64,000 nt of DNA from Neorhodopirellula pilleata (GTDB taxonomy: Bacteria; Planctomycetota; Planctomycetia; Pirellulales; Pirellulaceae), in NCBI RefSeq assembly GCF_007859915.1, contig NZ_SJPM01000008.1, positions 307,781 through 371,780 on the forward strand, read 5' to 3'. The position numbers and the translations under genes are program-made. Below are positions 35,508 to 44,129 of this stretch, one piece after another (within the stretch, counting starts at the first letter, position 1; each line of letters begins with the position of its first letter). The notes below the pieces were generated by a model. It saw only the letters and a list, made by a program, of their open reading frames with translations. It ran no database searches and was not told the DNA's origin.

Positions 35508-36389
35508 ATGGGCATAAACGATCGCGACTATGGTCGCGCCGAACGGACACCGTGGGATCGGATCGAGAACCCGCGTAGCGTGTTGGTGATCTTGATCGTC
35601 ATCAACGTGGCGTTTTTTATTGGACAACACCTCTTTAAGTACGACGAACTGCTTGCGGTTTCGCCGGGATCGTTGCTGCGCCCTTGGCTATGGTTTCAAA
35701 CGCTGACATATGGCTTTCTACACGACACTGATAAAATCTGGCACCTCGCGTTTAACATGTTCGTGTTGTACATCTTCGGTAAACCAGTCGAACAACGACT
35801 TGGTGGGCCTGAGTTCCTTAAGGTCTACCTGATCTCAATTATCTTCGGCGGTTTCGTCGCCATGCTCGTGCCCTGGTTGGTCGGACTGGCGACCGGAAGT
35901 CCGGTTAATCTTTCGGGCATCACGCTCGGGGCCAGCGGCGGGGTGACAACGGCATTGATCCTGTTTGCGTGTTACTACCCACATCAAGAAATTCGGTTGA
36001 TGTTTGTCTTTCCGGTGAAAGCGTGGGTGGTTGCGTGCGGAATCGTTGTCATGGATATGTTCGGCGCGACGGGACTGTCCGGCGGCACGACCGCCTACGA
36101 AGTGCACCTCGCCGGGGCCTTGTTCGGTTACTTGTATTTCCGGCGTCACTGGCGGTTCGATTGGCTGGATTTTTCCGGGTTGAGCGAACTTCCCGACCGG
36201 ATTCGCTCCCGTTCGCGGCGGACTCGGTTAAAATTGCATGACCCTGAGCGGAAAATTCGAGCCGAAGCCGAAGAAGCGGATCGGATTTTGGCTAAAATTC
36301 ATGAGTCCGGCGAAGCCAGTTTGACGTCGGCCGAACGCAAGACTCTCGAACGTTACAGTCGTCGGCAACGTCAAAAACGCGAACAGTAA
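35508..36389 (+). CDS. Rhomboid family intramembrane serine protease
   Basis: A 293-residue protein with six to seven membrane segments between residues 25 and 215. The catalytic serine lies in GASGG (near residue 143) and the catalytic histidine in YEVHLAGALFGYLY (near 199), the rhomboid dyad. The conserved HLAFNMFVLYIFG block carries the family HxxxN motif. The cytoplasmic C-terminus has a DUF6576-like helix (ADRILAKIHESGEASLTSAE) often seen on planctomycete rhomboids. It cleaves membrane proteins within the bilayer; its substrate is unknown. Confidence 0.94.
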   Translation: MGINDRDYGRAERTPWDRIENPRSVLVILIVINVAFFIGQHLFKYDELLAVSPGSLLRPWLWFQTLTYGFLHDTDKIWHLAFNMFVLYIFGKPVEQRLGGPEFLKVYLISIIFGGFVAMLVPWLVGLATGSPVNLSGITLGASGGVTTALILFACYYPHQEIRLMFVFPVKAWVVACGIVVMDMFGATGLSGGTTAYEVHLAGALFGYLYFRRHWRFDWLDFSGLSELPDRIRSRSRRTRLKLHDPERKIRAEAEEADRILAKIHESGEASLTSAERKTLERYSRRQRQKREQ

Positions 36390-36399
36390 ACAAGATCGA

Positions 36400-37410
36400 A
36401 TGCTCTCCAACGAAATCCAGTCCGCCATGAACGCCTCCTTCAATCGGCGTCACGCCGCGAAACTTGTGGCCGCCGGGTCGCTGGCCGCTTACTTCAACCG
36501 AGTCACCCACGCCGACGACTTGGCAACCGACTCGCCTCCCGACGCGGACGCCGCGCCGAGCGAGCAAGGTCAACCGGCCCCGAAAGCCGAGCTGCCGTAT
36601 TTTGACCGGATCGGGTTGCAGCTTTACACGCTTCGCAATCAAATGGCCGACGCCCCTCAAGCAACGCTCGAAGCAGTCGCCAAGGCGGGTTATTTCCAAG
36701 TCGAACTGATGAACATCGACGAGGACGCGGTCAAGATCGCCTCCATGGCCCGCGATGCCGGGCTGGCAATCCACAGCGGCTTCTTGGACTTCAACGTCAT
36801 CACCGAGCCGGGCAAGGACGGCGTGGCCTCGATCGAGCAGGTCTTGGACTTGGCCGAACGGATCGGGTTGCGACACGTCGTATTTGGTTACATCGCGAAG
36901 CATCAACGCGACACCGCCGACAAATGCCGAGCGATCGCGGATCGTGCCAACGATGCGGCGAGAAAAACCCGTGAAGCGGGAATGCGAATGTGCTACCACA
37001 ACCATTCGTTCGAGTTCCAGAAGTTCGCCGGTGACAACAGCGATCAACCGTTAACCGCGTTTGATCTTTTTGTTGAACGGTTTGACCCGCATCAGTTGGA
37101 GTTCGAACTCGATGTGTTTTGGGTCAAAGTCGGTGGCCATGATCCGCTGGCAATGATGAAACGACTCGCCGGTCGCATCAGCCAAGTGCATTTGAAAGAC
37201 ATGCAGCAGGGAACACCGGTGATCACGGACGAAGGTCAAGTTCCCGACGACGCGTTTCAGGAACTCGGCGACGGTGTAATCAATATCCCCGCCGTCGTTC
37301 GATTGGCCCGCGAGATCGGCGTCGAACAATGCCACGTCGAGCAAGACCAATCACCTGCGCCGCTTGAAAGCATTGTGCAGAGCTACCAGTATTTGCAAGG
37401 CAAAGCATGA
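36400..37410 (+). CDS. Exported sugar phosphate isomerase/epimerase-like TIM-barrel protein
   Basis: A 336-residue protein. The N-terminus has a twin-arginine-like segment (NRRHAAKLVAAGSLAAYF). The AP-endonuclease-2/xylose-isomerase-like barrel starts at FDRIGLQLYTLRNQM near residue 68 and includes the metal-ligand candidates CYHNHSFEF near 198, ELDVFWVKVGG near 235 and VHLKDM near 265. It probably isomerises or epimerises a sugar or inositol derivative in the periplasm; the substrate is open. A second possible start is the ATG at 36427, nearer the twin arginines. The stop overlaps the next ATG by four bases (ATGA), pointing to translational coupling. Confidence 0.87.
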   Translation: MLSNEIQSAMNASFNRRHAAKLVAAGSLAAYFNRVTHADDLATDSPPDADAAPSEQGQPAPKAELPYFDRIGLQLYTLRNQMADAPQATLEAVAKAGYFQVELMNIDEDAVKIASMARDAGLAIHSGFLDFNVITEPGKDGVASIEQVLDLAERIGLRHVVFGYIAKHQRDTADKCRAIADRANDAARKTREAGMRMCYHNHSFEFQKFAGDNSDQPLTAFDLFVERFDPHQLEFELDVFWVKVGGHDPLAMMKRLAGRISQVHLKDMQQGTPVITDEGQVPDDAFQELGDGVINIPAVVRLAREIGVEQCHVEQDQSPAPLESIVQSYQYLQGKA

Positions 37411-38702
37411 ACCGAGATGGAGAACGTTCAGGTGCAAGCAGTGGTAATTCGCAGTCCTCGTCAGCGACGGTACAAATCGTCGGCATCGGTGACGACGGCT
37501 ACGGTGGGCTGACGGGTCTGGCCCGCACTCGAATCGCGGATGCCAAACGCCTGCTCGGCACTGCCCCACTTCTGAAACAAATCCCACCCACCGATGGCGA
37601 GCGCATCGTCGTCGCCGGGGACTTGGAGTCGCTCCGTCGCACCATCGAAGTGCTGCCCCAAGATGGCTACAGCAGCGTCTTGTTGGCCAGCGGCGATCCG
37701 CTTTTTTATGGCATCACTCGTTTTCTAATCGAATCGCTGGGCAAGGATCTTTTCGAAGTCGTCCCGCACGTTTCGACGATGCAACTCGCTTTTGCTCGGG
37801 TGAAGGAGAGTTGGGACGATGCTTACCTGACGTCGCTCGCGACCGAGTCGCTCGACCGTGTCGTCGATCAAATTCGCACGGCCGAACGGGTCGGCTTGTT
37901 CACGACCGAGGAAGCTTCCCCGTCAGTCGTGGCCTCGTCATTGTTGGATCGCCGCATTGATTACTTCACCGCTTTCGTATGTGAAAACCTGGGCACTCCT
38001 GCCGAGACGGTAACGCAAGCTTCGTTGAAAAGCATCGTCGGCCAGACATTCTCGCCGCTCAATGTGATGGTGCTCGTTCGTAAGCACGGATCCGCCGATC
38101 AACCTGATACATCGCGGCCCAAACGCATCTTCGGGAATCCCGACGAGACTTATCTGCAGTCGCGACCCAAACGCGGTTTGATCACACCGCAAGAAGTCCG
38201 CTGTATCGCACTCGCGGAACTTGCCATCCAGCGTGACTCGGTGGTCTGGGACGTCGGCGCGGGCAGCGGTTCACTCGCGATCGAGGCGGCCAATCTTGCG
38301 ACATCGGGACAGGTTTACGCGATCGAAATGGATGCCGAAGACTACGGCTTGATGCTGCAAAACGCATCGGCGATGAACGCCAAAACTTTGATCCCCGTCC
38401 ACGGACGGGCTCCTGAAGCGTTCGCCGACTTGCCCGATCCCGATGCGATTTTTGTCGGCGGTAGCGGTCGGTTCATACCCGATTTAACACTCGCGGCCGC
38501 CAAGCGACTCAAGCGAACAGGTCATATCGTCGTCAATGTTAACAGCCTGGACAATCTCACGACCGTCCAACAGGTCCTTGATGATCAAGGACTACGATGT
38601 GACGTTCGCATGATCAACATCGCTCGCGGTTGCTACCAGTTGCAACGGGTTCGATTCGAATCGCTCAACCCCACCTTCCTCGTTTTTGCGCACCGTGATT
38701 GA
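37407..38702 (+). CDS. cobL: Precorrin-6Y C5,15-methyltransferase (decarboxylating), CbiE-CbiT fusion
   Basis: A 431-residue fusion. The N-terminal CbiE-like SAM methyltransferase half (about residues 20-215) has VQIVGIGDDGYGGLT and the LLASGDPLFYGI block. The C-terminal CbiT-like half (about 245-425) has the entry motif GLITPQEVRCIAL and the SAM-binding WDVGAGSGSLAIEAA. CobL methylates C-5 and C-15 of the corrin precursor and removes the acetate side-chain carboxyl at C-12. No other corrin gene is in the window, so the pathway must be scattered or partial. The start overlaps the isomerase gene by four bases, and the stop shares one base with the next gene. Confidence 0.92.
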   Translation: MNRDGERSGASSGNSQSSSATVQIVGIGDDGYGGLTGLARTRIADAKRLLGTAPLLKQIPPTDGERIVVAGDLESLRRTIEVLPQDGYSSVLLASGDPLFYGITRFLIESLGKDLFEVVPHVSTMQLAFARVKESWDDAYLTSLATESLDRVVDQIRTAERVGLFTTEEASPSVVASSLLDRRIDYFTAFVCENLGTPAETVTQASLKSIVGQTFSPLNVMVLVRKHGSADQPDTSRPKRIFGNPDETYLQSRPKRGLITPQEVRCIALAELAIQRDSVVWDVGAGSGSLAIEAANLATSGQVYAIEMDAEDYGLMLQNASAMNAKTLIPVHGRAPEAFADLPDPDAIFVGGSGRFIPDLTLAAAKRLKRTGHIVVNVNSLDNLTTVQQVLDDQGLRCDVRMINIARGCYQLQRVRFESLNPTFLVFAHRD

Positions 38703-40024
38703 TGAGTTTTTGGAATCGTTTACCGCTAAAGGTCATCTTGCCCCTGTGTGCAGCGTGGTTATTTTCGCCGACGCCACATTTGATTCATGGTCAAGATGAA
38801 ACGCCCAATCCCGATAAGGAAGCGTTCGAAGCGTCCGATGAGGTGAAGTCGATTCTCGTGCCTCTGTTTTCGCAGATTTCGAAAGCGGACATGTCCCGCG
38901 CCAAGGTCGAATTGGCTGTCGAGACGGTAATGAACGGCGAGATCGTGTCGAAGGAAGAGTCGACGTTTCAGATCGCGTCCAAGTATCCCGCGAGTTACAC
39001 GATTTATTACAAATCCGCTGAAGATCGCATGCGGATTTTTTCCGATGGGCAACTGAGCACCGTCGCGATGTCACCGGAGGCTTTTTTCGAACTTCCTGAT
39101 GTGCTGGATTGCCAAGCCGTGGTGCGGTCGTCGCCGATCACCTTGGGTCCCTATCCCGAACCGATGCTCGCGCTAACCATGGCGGGAGTCGATCCGGCGC
39201 TCACGTTTCTTAGCGGCATGAACTCAGTCGACGTGATCGGCCCCACCAAGTTTCGAGGTCGTACCGATTCGATCCGCCTGCGTGGGCAACAGGACGACGG
39301 TGTCACGTGGGACTTTTGGGTGACCGACGATGCACAACATCGCCCCTTGCGGTTGTTGATCAACCTGACGCCGATGCTGGTCGCCACCGGGCAAGTGAGG
39401 GTTCCACAAGGCTATGAACTTTCCCTGCGATATGATTTTGTTTCGTGGCGTATCACGGGGGAAGTCGATGAGAATCTGTTTCGGTTTTCCGCTGACCAAG
39501 AAGCGACAAAGTACGCTTCGTTGGAAGACTACAACAAAAAGAAAGAGCTCAAGCTCGGCCACCACCCGCTGCTCGGAAAATCCGTGCCGGCTTATACATT
39601 GCGGATGCTCGACGGAAGCGAACTTTCATCGGAAGAGTTGAAAGACAAGATTGTTGTTTTGGATTTCTGGGCGACGTGGTGTACCCCGTGCATGAAAGCG
39701 ATGCCCGTCATCGCCAAGACGGTCAACTCGTACGCGGATCAAGACGTCGTGTTTTTCGCCGTGAACGTCGGCGAGAACGCGAACCTCGTCAAAGGTTTCG
39801 CCGAAGAACAAGATTGGGGCGTCGATGTCGCCGTGGATCCCCAAGGTGACATGATCGAAGCACTCTCAGCGAAGCGAATCCCGCTGACGCTGGTGATCGG
39901 TAAAGGTGGTGTTGTCGAAGCCGCCCACGTCGGATACCCCGGCCCCGAAGCACTCGCCCAACGATTCAAAGACGAACTCGACGTACTCGTCCAAGGAGGC
40001 CGCATCGCCAGTTCGAAAGAGTAA
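38702..40024 (+). CDS. Secreted DUF2092-like protein with C-terminal thioredoxin domain
   Basis: A 440-residue protein with a signal peptide (about 1-28, ending HLIHGQ). Residues 45-280 resemble the DUF2092 beta-rich domain, related to lipoprotein-carrier folds. Residues 300-430 form a TlpA/ResA-type thioredoxin domain with the redox motif WCTPC near residue 326 and the cis-Pro region RIPLTLVI. It is probably a periplasmic thiol-disulphide oxidoreductase. The upstream gene's TGA overlaps this ATG (TGATG), so the three genes 36400-40024 form one translationally coupled unit. Why an isomerase, a corrin enzyme and a thioredoxin protein should be coupled is not evident. Confidence 0.88.
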   Translation: MSFWNRLPLKVILPLCAAWLFSPTPHLIHGQDETPNPDKEAFEASDEVKSILVPLFSQISKADMSRAKVELAVETVMNGEIVSKEESTFQIASKYPASYTIYYKSAEDRMRIFSDGQLSTVAMSPEAFFELPDVLDCQAVVRSSPITLGPYPEPMLALTMAGVDPALTFLSGMNSVDVIGPTKFRGRTDSIRLRGQQDDGVTWDFWVTDDAQHRPLRLLINLTPMLVATGQVRVPQGYELSLRYDFVSWRITGEVDENLFRFSADQEATKYASLEDYNKKKELKLGHHPLLGKSVPAYTLRMLDGSELSSEELKDKIVVLDFWATWCTPCMKAMPVIAKTVNSYADQDVVFFAVNVGENANLVKGFAEEQDWGVDVAVDPQGDMIEALSAKRIPLTLVIGKGGVVEAAHVGYPGPEALAQRFKDELDVLVQGGRIASSKE

Positions 40025-40042
40025 GCTGCTTTTGTAATTCTT

Positions 40043-40077
40043 GTAGGCTGGGTCGTAGCGATAGCGAAGACCCGGCA
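40043..40077 (-). repeat. Dispersed repeat family B copy
   Basis: A reverse-orientation copy from gtaggctgggtcg to gaagacccggca, in the short spacer between the thioredoxin gene and the FG-GAP gene. Confidence 0.75.
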
Positions 40078-40148
40078 TCCGCCAACTCTTCTCGCATTGA
40101 GTTGATTTGCCATTCTCCCACCCCCAATTCCCCACCGAAAGATCTCCC

Positions 40149-41306
40149 ATGAAGTCCCTACCACTTCTACTCACGTTTATCTGCCTCGTCGGCACATCGC
40201 ACGCCGACGACCTCCGTTTTGATGTTCGCCTGCTCGCCGTCGACGGCAACGAAGGCATCGCGGCGGGTGATTTTGACGGCGACGGTAAGTTGGACTTGGT
40301 CGCCGGGCGAAACTGGTTCCGCAACGGCGACTGGGCCGCGCGGCCGGTCCGCAGCATCGAGGATTGGAACGGGTATGTCGAAAGCAACGGCGATTACGTG
40401 ATGGACGTCGATCAAGACGGCCGTTTGGATGTCGTCGCCGGATCGTTCTTGCCCACCAAAGTTTTCTGGTACCAAAACCCAGGCGAGGAGAACCTTCGGT
40501 TGGGCAAACAGTGGCCGCAGCAACTACTCGTCGATACGGGAGCAAGCGCCAACGAAGGTCAATTACTCGAAGACATCGACGGCGACGGAAAACCGGAATG
40601 GATCGTTAATTCGTGGAAGCCACAAAACCCGATGGTTGTGTGGCGAATGGAAACCACCGGTGCCCAAACGGGCGGTGCCGCCTACGAAATGAAACGACAC
40701 GAACTCGGTCCGACCAATGGTCACGGCGTCGCCGTGGGGGACCTCAACGGCGATGGCCGCAACGACGTCCTCGTCGGACACGGCTGGTACGAACAGCCTG
40801 CCGACGGGGCATGGTCAGGGCCTTGGGCGTTTCACGAAGACTGGAAGTTGCATTCGAGTTTGCCGATGGTGGTTACCGATCTCGACAAGGACGGCGACAG
40901 CGATTTAATTTTCGGCAATGGCCATGACTTCGGATTGCAATGGTGGGAACAAACCGGCACCGACGAGTCCGGAAAGATCCAGTGGGAAGAACATCTGATT
41001 GACAAAAGCTTTTCGCAGCCGCATTGCCTCGTCTGGAAAGATCTTAACGGCGACGGCCAACCCGATTTGATCACCGGCAAACGCTACTTCGCCCACAACG
41101 GAAAAGACCCAGGCGGTATGGATGTGCCATGTTTGTATTGGTACCAATGGGATGCCGAAAAGAAATCCTTCACCCGCCATACGATCGACGAAGGCCGTGT
41201 CGGTACCGGTTTGCAAATCTTGGTCGAGGACTTCAACGAAGACGGCGCGATGGACATCGCCGTCGCTGGCAAGAGCGGTACTTACCTGTTAACGGCGAAA
41301 CCGTGA
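40149..41306 (+). CDS. Secreted FG-GAP/VCBS repeat protein
   Basis: A 385-residue protein with a signal peptide (MKSLPLLLTFICLVGTSHA). Seven repeats carry a calcium-binding loop of the type DxDxDGxxD: DFDGDGKLD, DVDQDGRLD, DIDGDGKPE, DLNGDGRND, DLDKDGDSD, DLNGDGQPD and DFNEDGAMD. Together they should form a seven-bladed beta-propeller like integrin alpha. Such proteins are frequent in planctomycetes and act in surface binding or as lectin-like subunits. No catalytic domain is present. The last codons overlap the GTG start of the next gene (GTGA). Confidence 0.88.
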   Translation: MKSLPLLLTFICLVGTSHADDLRFDVRLLAVDGNEGIAAGDFDGDGKLDLVAGRNWFRNGDWAARPVRSIEDWNGYVESNGDYVMDVDQDGRLDVVAGSFLPTKVFWYQNPGEENLRLGKQWPQQLLVDTGASANEGQLLEDIDGDGKPEWIVNSWKPQNPMVVWRMETTGAQTGGAAYEMKRHELGPTNGHGVAVGDLNGDGRNDVLVGHGWYEQPADGAWSGPWAFHEDWKLHSSLPMVVTDLDKDGDSDLIFGNGHDFGLQWWEQTGTDESGKIQWEEHLIDKSFSQPHCLVWKDLNGDGQPDLITGKRYFAHNGKDPGGMDVPCLYWYQWDAEKKSFTRHTIDEGRVGTGLQILVEDFNEDGAMDIAVAGKSGTYLLTAKP

Positions 41307-41680
41307 AACACGCTTCGACGGACCCAACCAATCCGTTAACGATCGGTCAAGCTCAAGTGATCGTCGACGAGTGGATCCAAACGATCGGCGTGCGATACTT
41401 CGACGAGTTAACCAATTTGGCTCAGCTCGTCGAGGAAGTCGGCGAAGTCGCTCGGATTCTTTCGCGAACGTGCGGCGAACAATCCTGTAAAACCGGCGTG
41501 AATCCAGCTCATCTGAAGGAACAACTTCCCGACGAATTGGCCGACGTATTGTTTGTCGTGATCTGCTTGGCCAATCAATCCGGAATCGATCTGACCGAGG
41601 CGCTGCGTCGCAATTTAGAGAAAAAGACCCAGCGTGATTCGACCCGCCACCGCGACAATCCCAAACTCTCAAGCGGATAA
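41303..41680 (+). CDS. MazG-like nucleotide pyrophosphohydrolase
   Basis: A 125-residue all-alpha protein. The metal-binding ExxE and ExxD pattern is present: LVEEVGEVARIL near residue 40 and ELADVLFVVICLAN near 77. Single-domain MazG-like proteins hydrolyse non-canonical or excess NTPs to NMPs. I chose the GTG at 41303, which overlaps the preceding TGA in GTGA; the frame is open upstream, but that part is antisense-like noise within the FG-GAP gene. Coupling to an exported propeller protein is odd and may only reflect compact packing. Confidence 0.85.
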   Translation: MKHASTDPTNPLTIGQAQVIVDEWIQTIGVRYFDELTNLAQLVEEVGEVARILSRTCGEQSCKTGVNPAHLKEQLPDELADVLFVVICLANQSGIDLTEALRRNLEKKTQRDSTRHRDNPKLSSG

Positions 41681-41942
41681 TTCAGACTCATCCGAGCATG
41701 CCTGCGGTTTGCCGGGGCGAGCCAGGAACGGAAGGGTTACCGTCTCAGCAAAGATTGGTGTGGACTTCGAGGGCCGTCGGAATTCTAACGGTTAGATCGT
41801 TCGGGTTGATCCGGATGAATCGATCAGACGAACTAGGTTGAGTCTCAGGGGCCGAAAGTGGCGAAACGTGAACGCCTCGTTTGAGTCACGGTATCTCGAT
41901 GGCCGATAGGACCGACGGTGTCTATTAGTCCCGACGACTCGC

Positions 41943-42986
41943 ATGATGGCTTACGATAATCGAATGGCAAATCTTGTTATGGGCAGTGCCGAGGACCGTG
42001 GTTTGACCAAAGCGGCGATTCTGCTGATGTGCCTTCCCACTAAGGCCGCCGCTCGCGTAATGGGTCAATTACCGCCTCGACTGATTGAAAAAATCAGCAT
42101 CAAGATCGCCCAAATCGACTCGGTCGGCGGTGACGAACAGGAAGTCGTCATCGCGGAGTTCTTGACTAGTAAAGCGAGTTCGATCTACGCCAGCCCTGGT
42201 GGACTCGAGCGTGCGAAGGAATTGATCAAGGAAGCCCTCGGCCGCGACGCGGCGGAGATGATCGGCAATCTGCAACAAACCATCGAGGCGATGCCTTTCG
42301 GGTTTGTCAAGAAAGTCGATACCCAAACGCTGTTGCAGTTCATCGGCGAAGAACATCCGCAAACGATCGCGTTGTTACTCAGTCACGTGCCGTCGAGTTA
42401 TGCGGCCGAGGTAATGGCCGGGTTACCTGCCGAGAAGCAACTCGAAGTGATTCGACGAATCGCCCATATCGGACGGACCAGCCCCACGGCCGTTTCGGAG
42501 CTCGAACGTGGTCTGGAGATGCGGCTCAGCAGCATGGTCAACCAACAACAATCCAACATGGGTGGCGTCGAGAGCGTCGCCGAGATCCTCAACGTGGTCG
42601 AGCGATCGGTCGAGCGTTTGATCATGGAGTCGCTCGGCCGCGAAGACCCCGAGTTGTCCGAGGAAATTCGTCGCTTGATGTTCGTGTTTGAGGACATCGC
42701 CAAACTCGGCGACCGCGACATCCAAGCGCTGCTCAAGAACGTCGAGACGGCGCAGTGGGCGATGGCGCTCAAGGGGGCCAGCGAGGCGTTGCAGGAGAAA
42801 GTGCTGCGAAACATGAGTTCGCGGGCGGCCGAAAACTTGCGAGAAGAGATGGGCTATCTCGGCAGCGTTCGGATCAGCGAAGTCGAAGCGGTGCAGCAAA
42901 AAATCGTCGACGTCGTCCGGCATCTGGAAGATACCGGCGAAATATCTCGACCGACCGGCGAAGCCGAAGAGGAATACGTATCTTAG
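41943..42986 (+). CDS. fliG: Flagellar motor switch protein FliG
   Basis: A 347-residue protein, near the usual FliG length of about 335. N-terminal, middle and C-terminal domains are recognisable: LTKAAILLMCLPTKAAARVM, the EEHPQTIALLLSHV middle-domain motif near residue 138, and the charged torque helix FVFEDIAKLGDRDIQALLKNVE near 240-262. FliG sits at the base of the flagellar rotor and interacts with MotA. It stands alone here, whereas most bacteria keep it with fliF and fliM. It is convergent with the small gene downstream, with 6 bases between the stops. Confidence 0.95.
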   Translation: MMAYDNRMANLVMGSAEDRGLTKAAILLMCLPTKAAARVMGQLPPRLIEKISIKIAQIDSVGGDEQEVVIAEFLTSKASSIYASPGGLERAKELIKEALGRDAAEMIGNLQQTIEAMPFGFVKKVDTQTLLQFIGEEHPQTIALLLSHVPSSYAAEVMAGLPAEKQLEVIRRIAHIGRTSPTAVSELERGLEMRLSSMVNQQQSNMGGVESVAEILNVVERSVERLIMESLGREDPELSEEIRRLMFVFEDIAKLGDRDIQALLKNVETAQWAMALKGASEALQEKVLRNMSSRAAENLREEMGYLGSVRISEVEAVQQKIVDVVRHLEDTGEISRPTGEAEEEYVS

Positions 42987-42992
42987 TGAACG

Positions 42993-43379
42993 TTACCCGT
43001 TCGACTTGCTGTACCCGAGGCTACTGAGCACGACGAGCATCTCGTCGCAAGTGATGTATCGACGACGGTGTTCGAGTTTATAGGCATCGATCGCGGCGGC
43101 CAATTCACGGCCTTCGCCTGACAACCCGGTGTGTGAACTTCCGAACTGGCGTCGTTCCACACCGCTGCGTCCGCCGCGTGCATCACGTGCCGCGGATCCG
43201 CCCCGTCGACGGTCGACGTTCGGACCGCTGTCGGATTCCGATTCGCTCGACGTGGAAGCGGAATAGACGAACGGAGCCGCCGCAGACGACGAACGATCGA
43301 CGCTGTTGCTGGTCGGGAAGTGCGACGCCAAAGCGTCCGAAAATTGAGGGGTCAGCGACATTGAAAAGGTTTCCTTCAT
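42993..43379 (-). CDS. Conserved planctomycete small protein of unknown function
   Basis: A 128-residue protein. The N-terminal 80 residues are low-complexity and rich in Ser, Arg and Gly (RRRGGSAARDARGGRSG). The C-terminal 45 residues are well ordered: ELAAAIDAYKLEHRRRYIT followed by CDEMLVVLSSLGYSK. I recall this C-terminal pattern from other planctomycete proteins without a known function. A second possible start is MSLTPQF, six codons in. There is no signal peptide, so it is probably cytoplasmic. Confidence 0.75.
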   Translation of the reverse strand: MKETFSMSLTPQFSDALASHFPTSNSVDRSSSAAAPFVYSASTSSESESDSGPNVDRRRGGSAARDARGGRSGVERRQFGSSHTGLSGEGRELAAAIDAYKLEHRRRYITCDEMLVVLSSLGYSKSNG

Positions 43380-44129
43380 GGCTTGAAACGATGGGTCTCA
43401 CTGGAACGCTACGTCAGGTTTTCTACGCGTGAGGCTAGAAAATTGCGGAACAGGATCGTTTTCGCGCCAATTGTTCAGGTAGTGAGGACTGGAAAAACTG
43501 GCAGGTGGTCTGTTGCCGCATGCTGTGTTTTCTGAACGTGTTTGATACAAGCCCGACGCGCGAGTTTCGAAGTCGCGTTTTTTTCGTAACCCGCTGCGTA
43601 AGCGAGGGATAATTGATATTGACTCATCCCTCGCTTACGCGTCGGGTTACGATAAACCAATGCCACAGGCAAAAGCGCAACTTCAAAAAGCGTGAGCGAG
43701 GGATACATACAAAGGACTTAATGGCGATGAATCCCTCGCTCACGCTTCGGGTTACGATTAAATCGACACGCCCGTAAACGAGGGATCCCTCGCAGCCGGT
43801 GAAGGTCGCGTGATCCCTCGCTGACGCGTCGGGTTACGATAGAATCAACAAGCCCTGAGCGCCGCCGGCTCGTAAAATCAATACGTCGTTGCGCATCGGG
43901 CTTATGGGTATGCGGCGTAGCCGCCTCCAGATTTCGACTTCACAAATCACTCATCGCCCCCCACGGGCGAGTGGCAGTTTTTTGCCTGTCAGCGATGAGA
44001 TGGGCTGGTTTTTTCCTGCAAATGGCTACAATGACCCGCTGCTAAATCGGGCCAGCGGGAGTCCCTGTGATCGGTCTGTTGAGTTTCGTTTGTTCCTCCT
44101 CAACCCCTTTCAGAGAGTTAACGTTCGCT
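43380..44129. repeat. Repeat-rich spacer upstream of ahcY with three family A palindromes
   Basis: Family A copies are at 43585-43651, 43688-43756 and 43771-43838, each pairing a gagggat-type arm with atccctcgc and ending gggttacg. The third has diverged in its left arm. Closer to ahcY a stem cccgctg/cagcggg (about 44036-44060) is seen. The ahcY promoter should lie after 43870. No gene is supported. Confidence 0.85.

Noticed and set aside
44036..44129. Possible SAH riboswitch before ahcY
   Set aside because: Only a simple hairpin is visible; the conserved SAH riboswitch core could not be found by eye.
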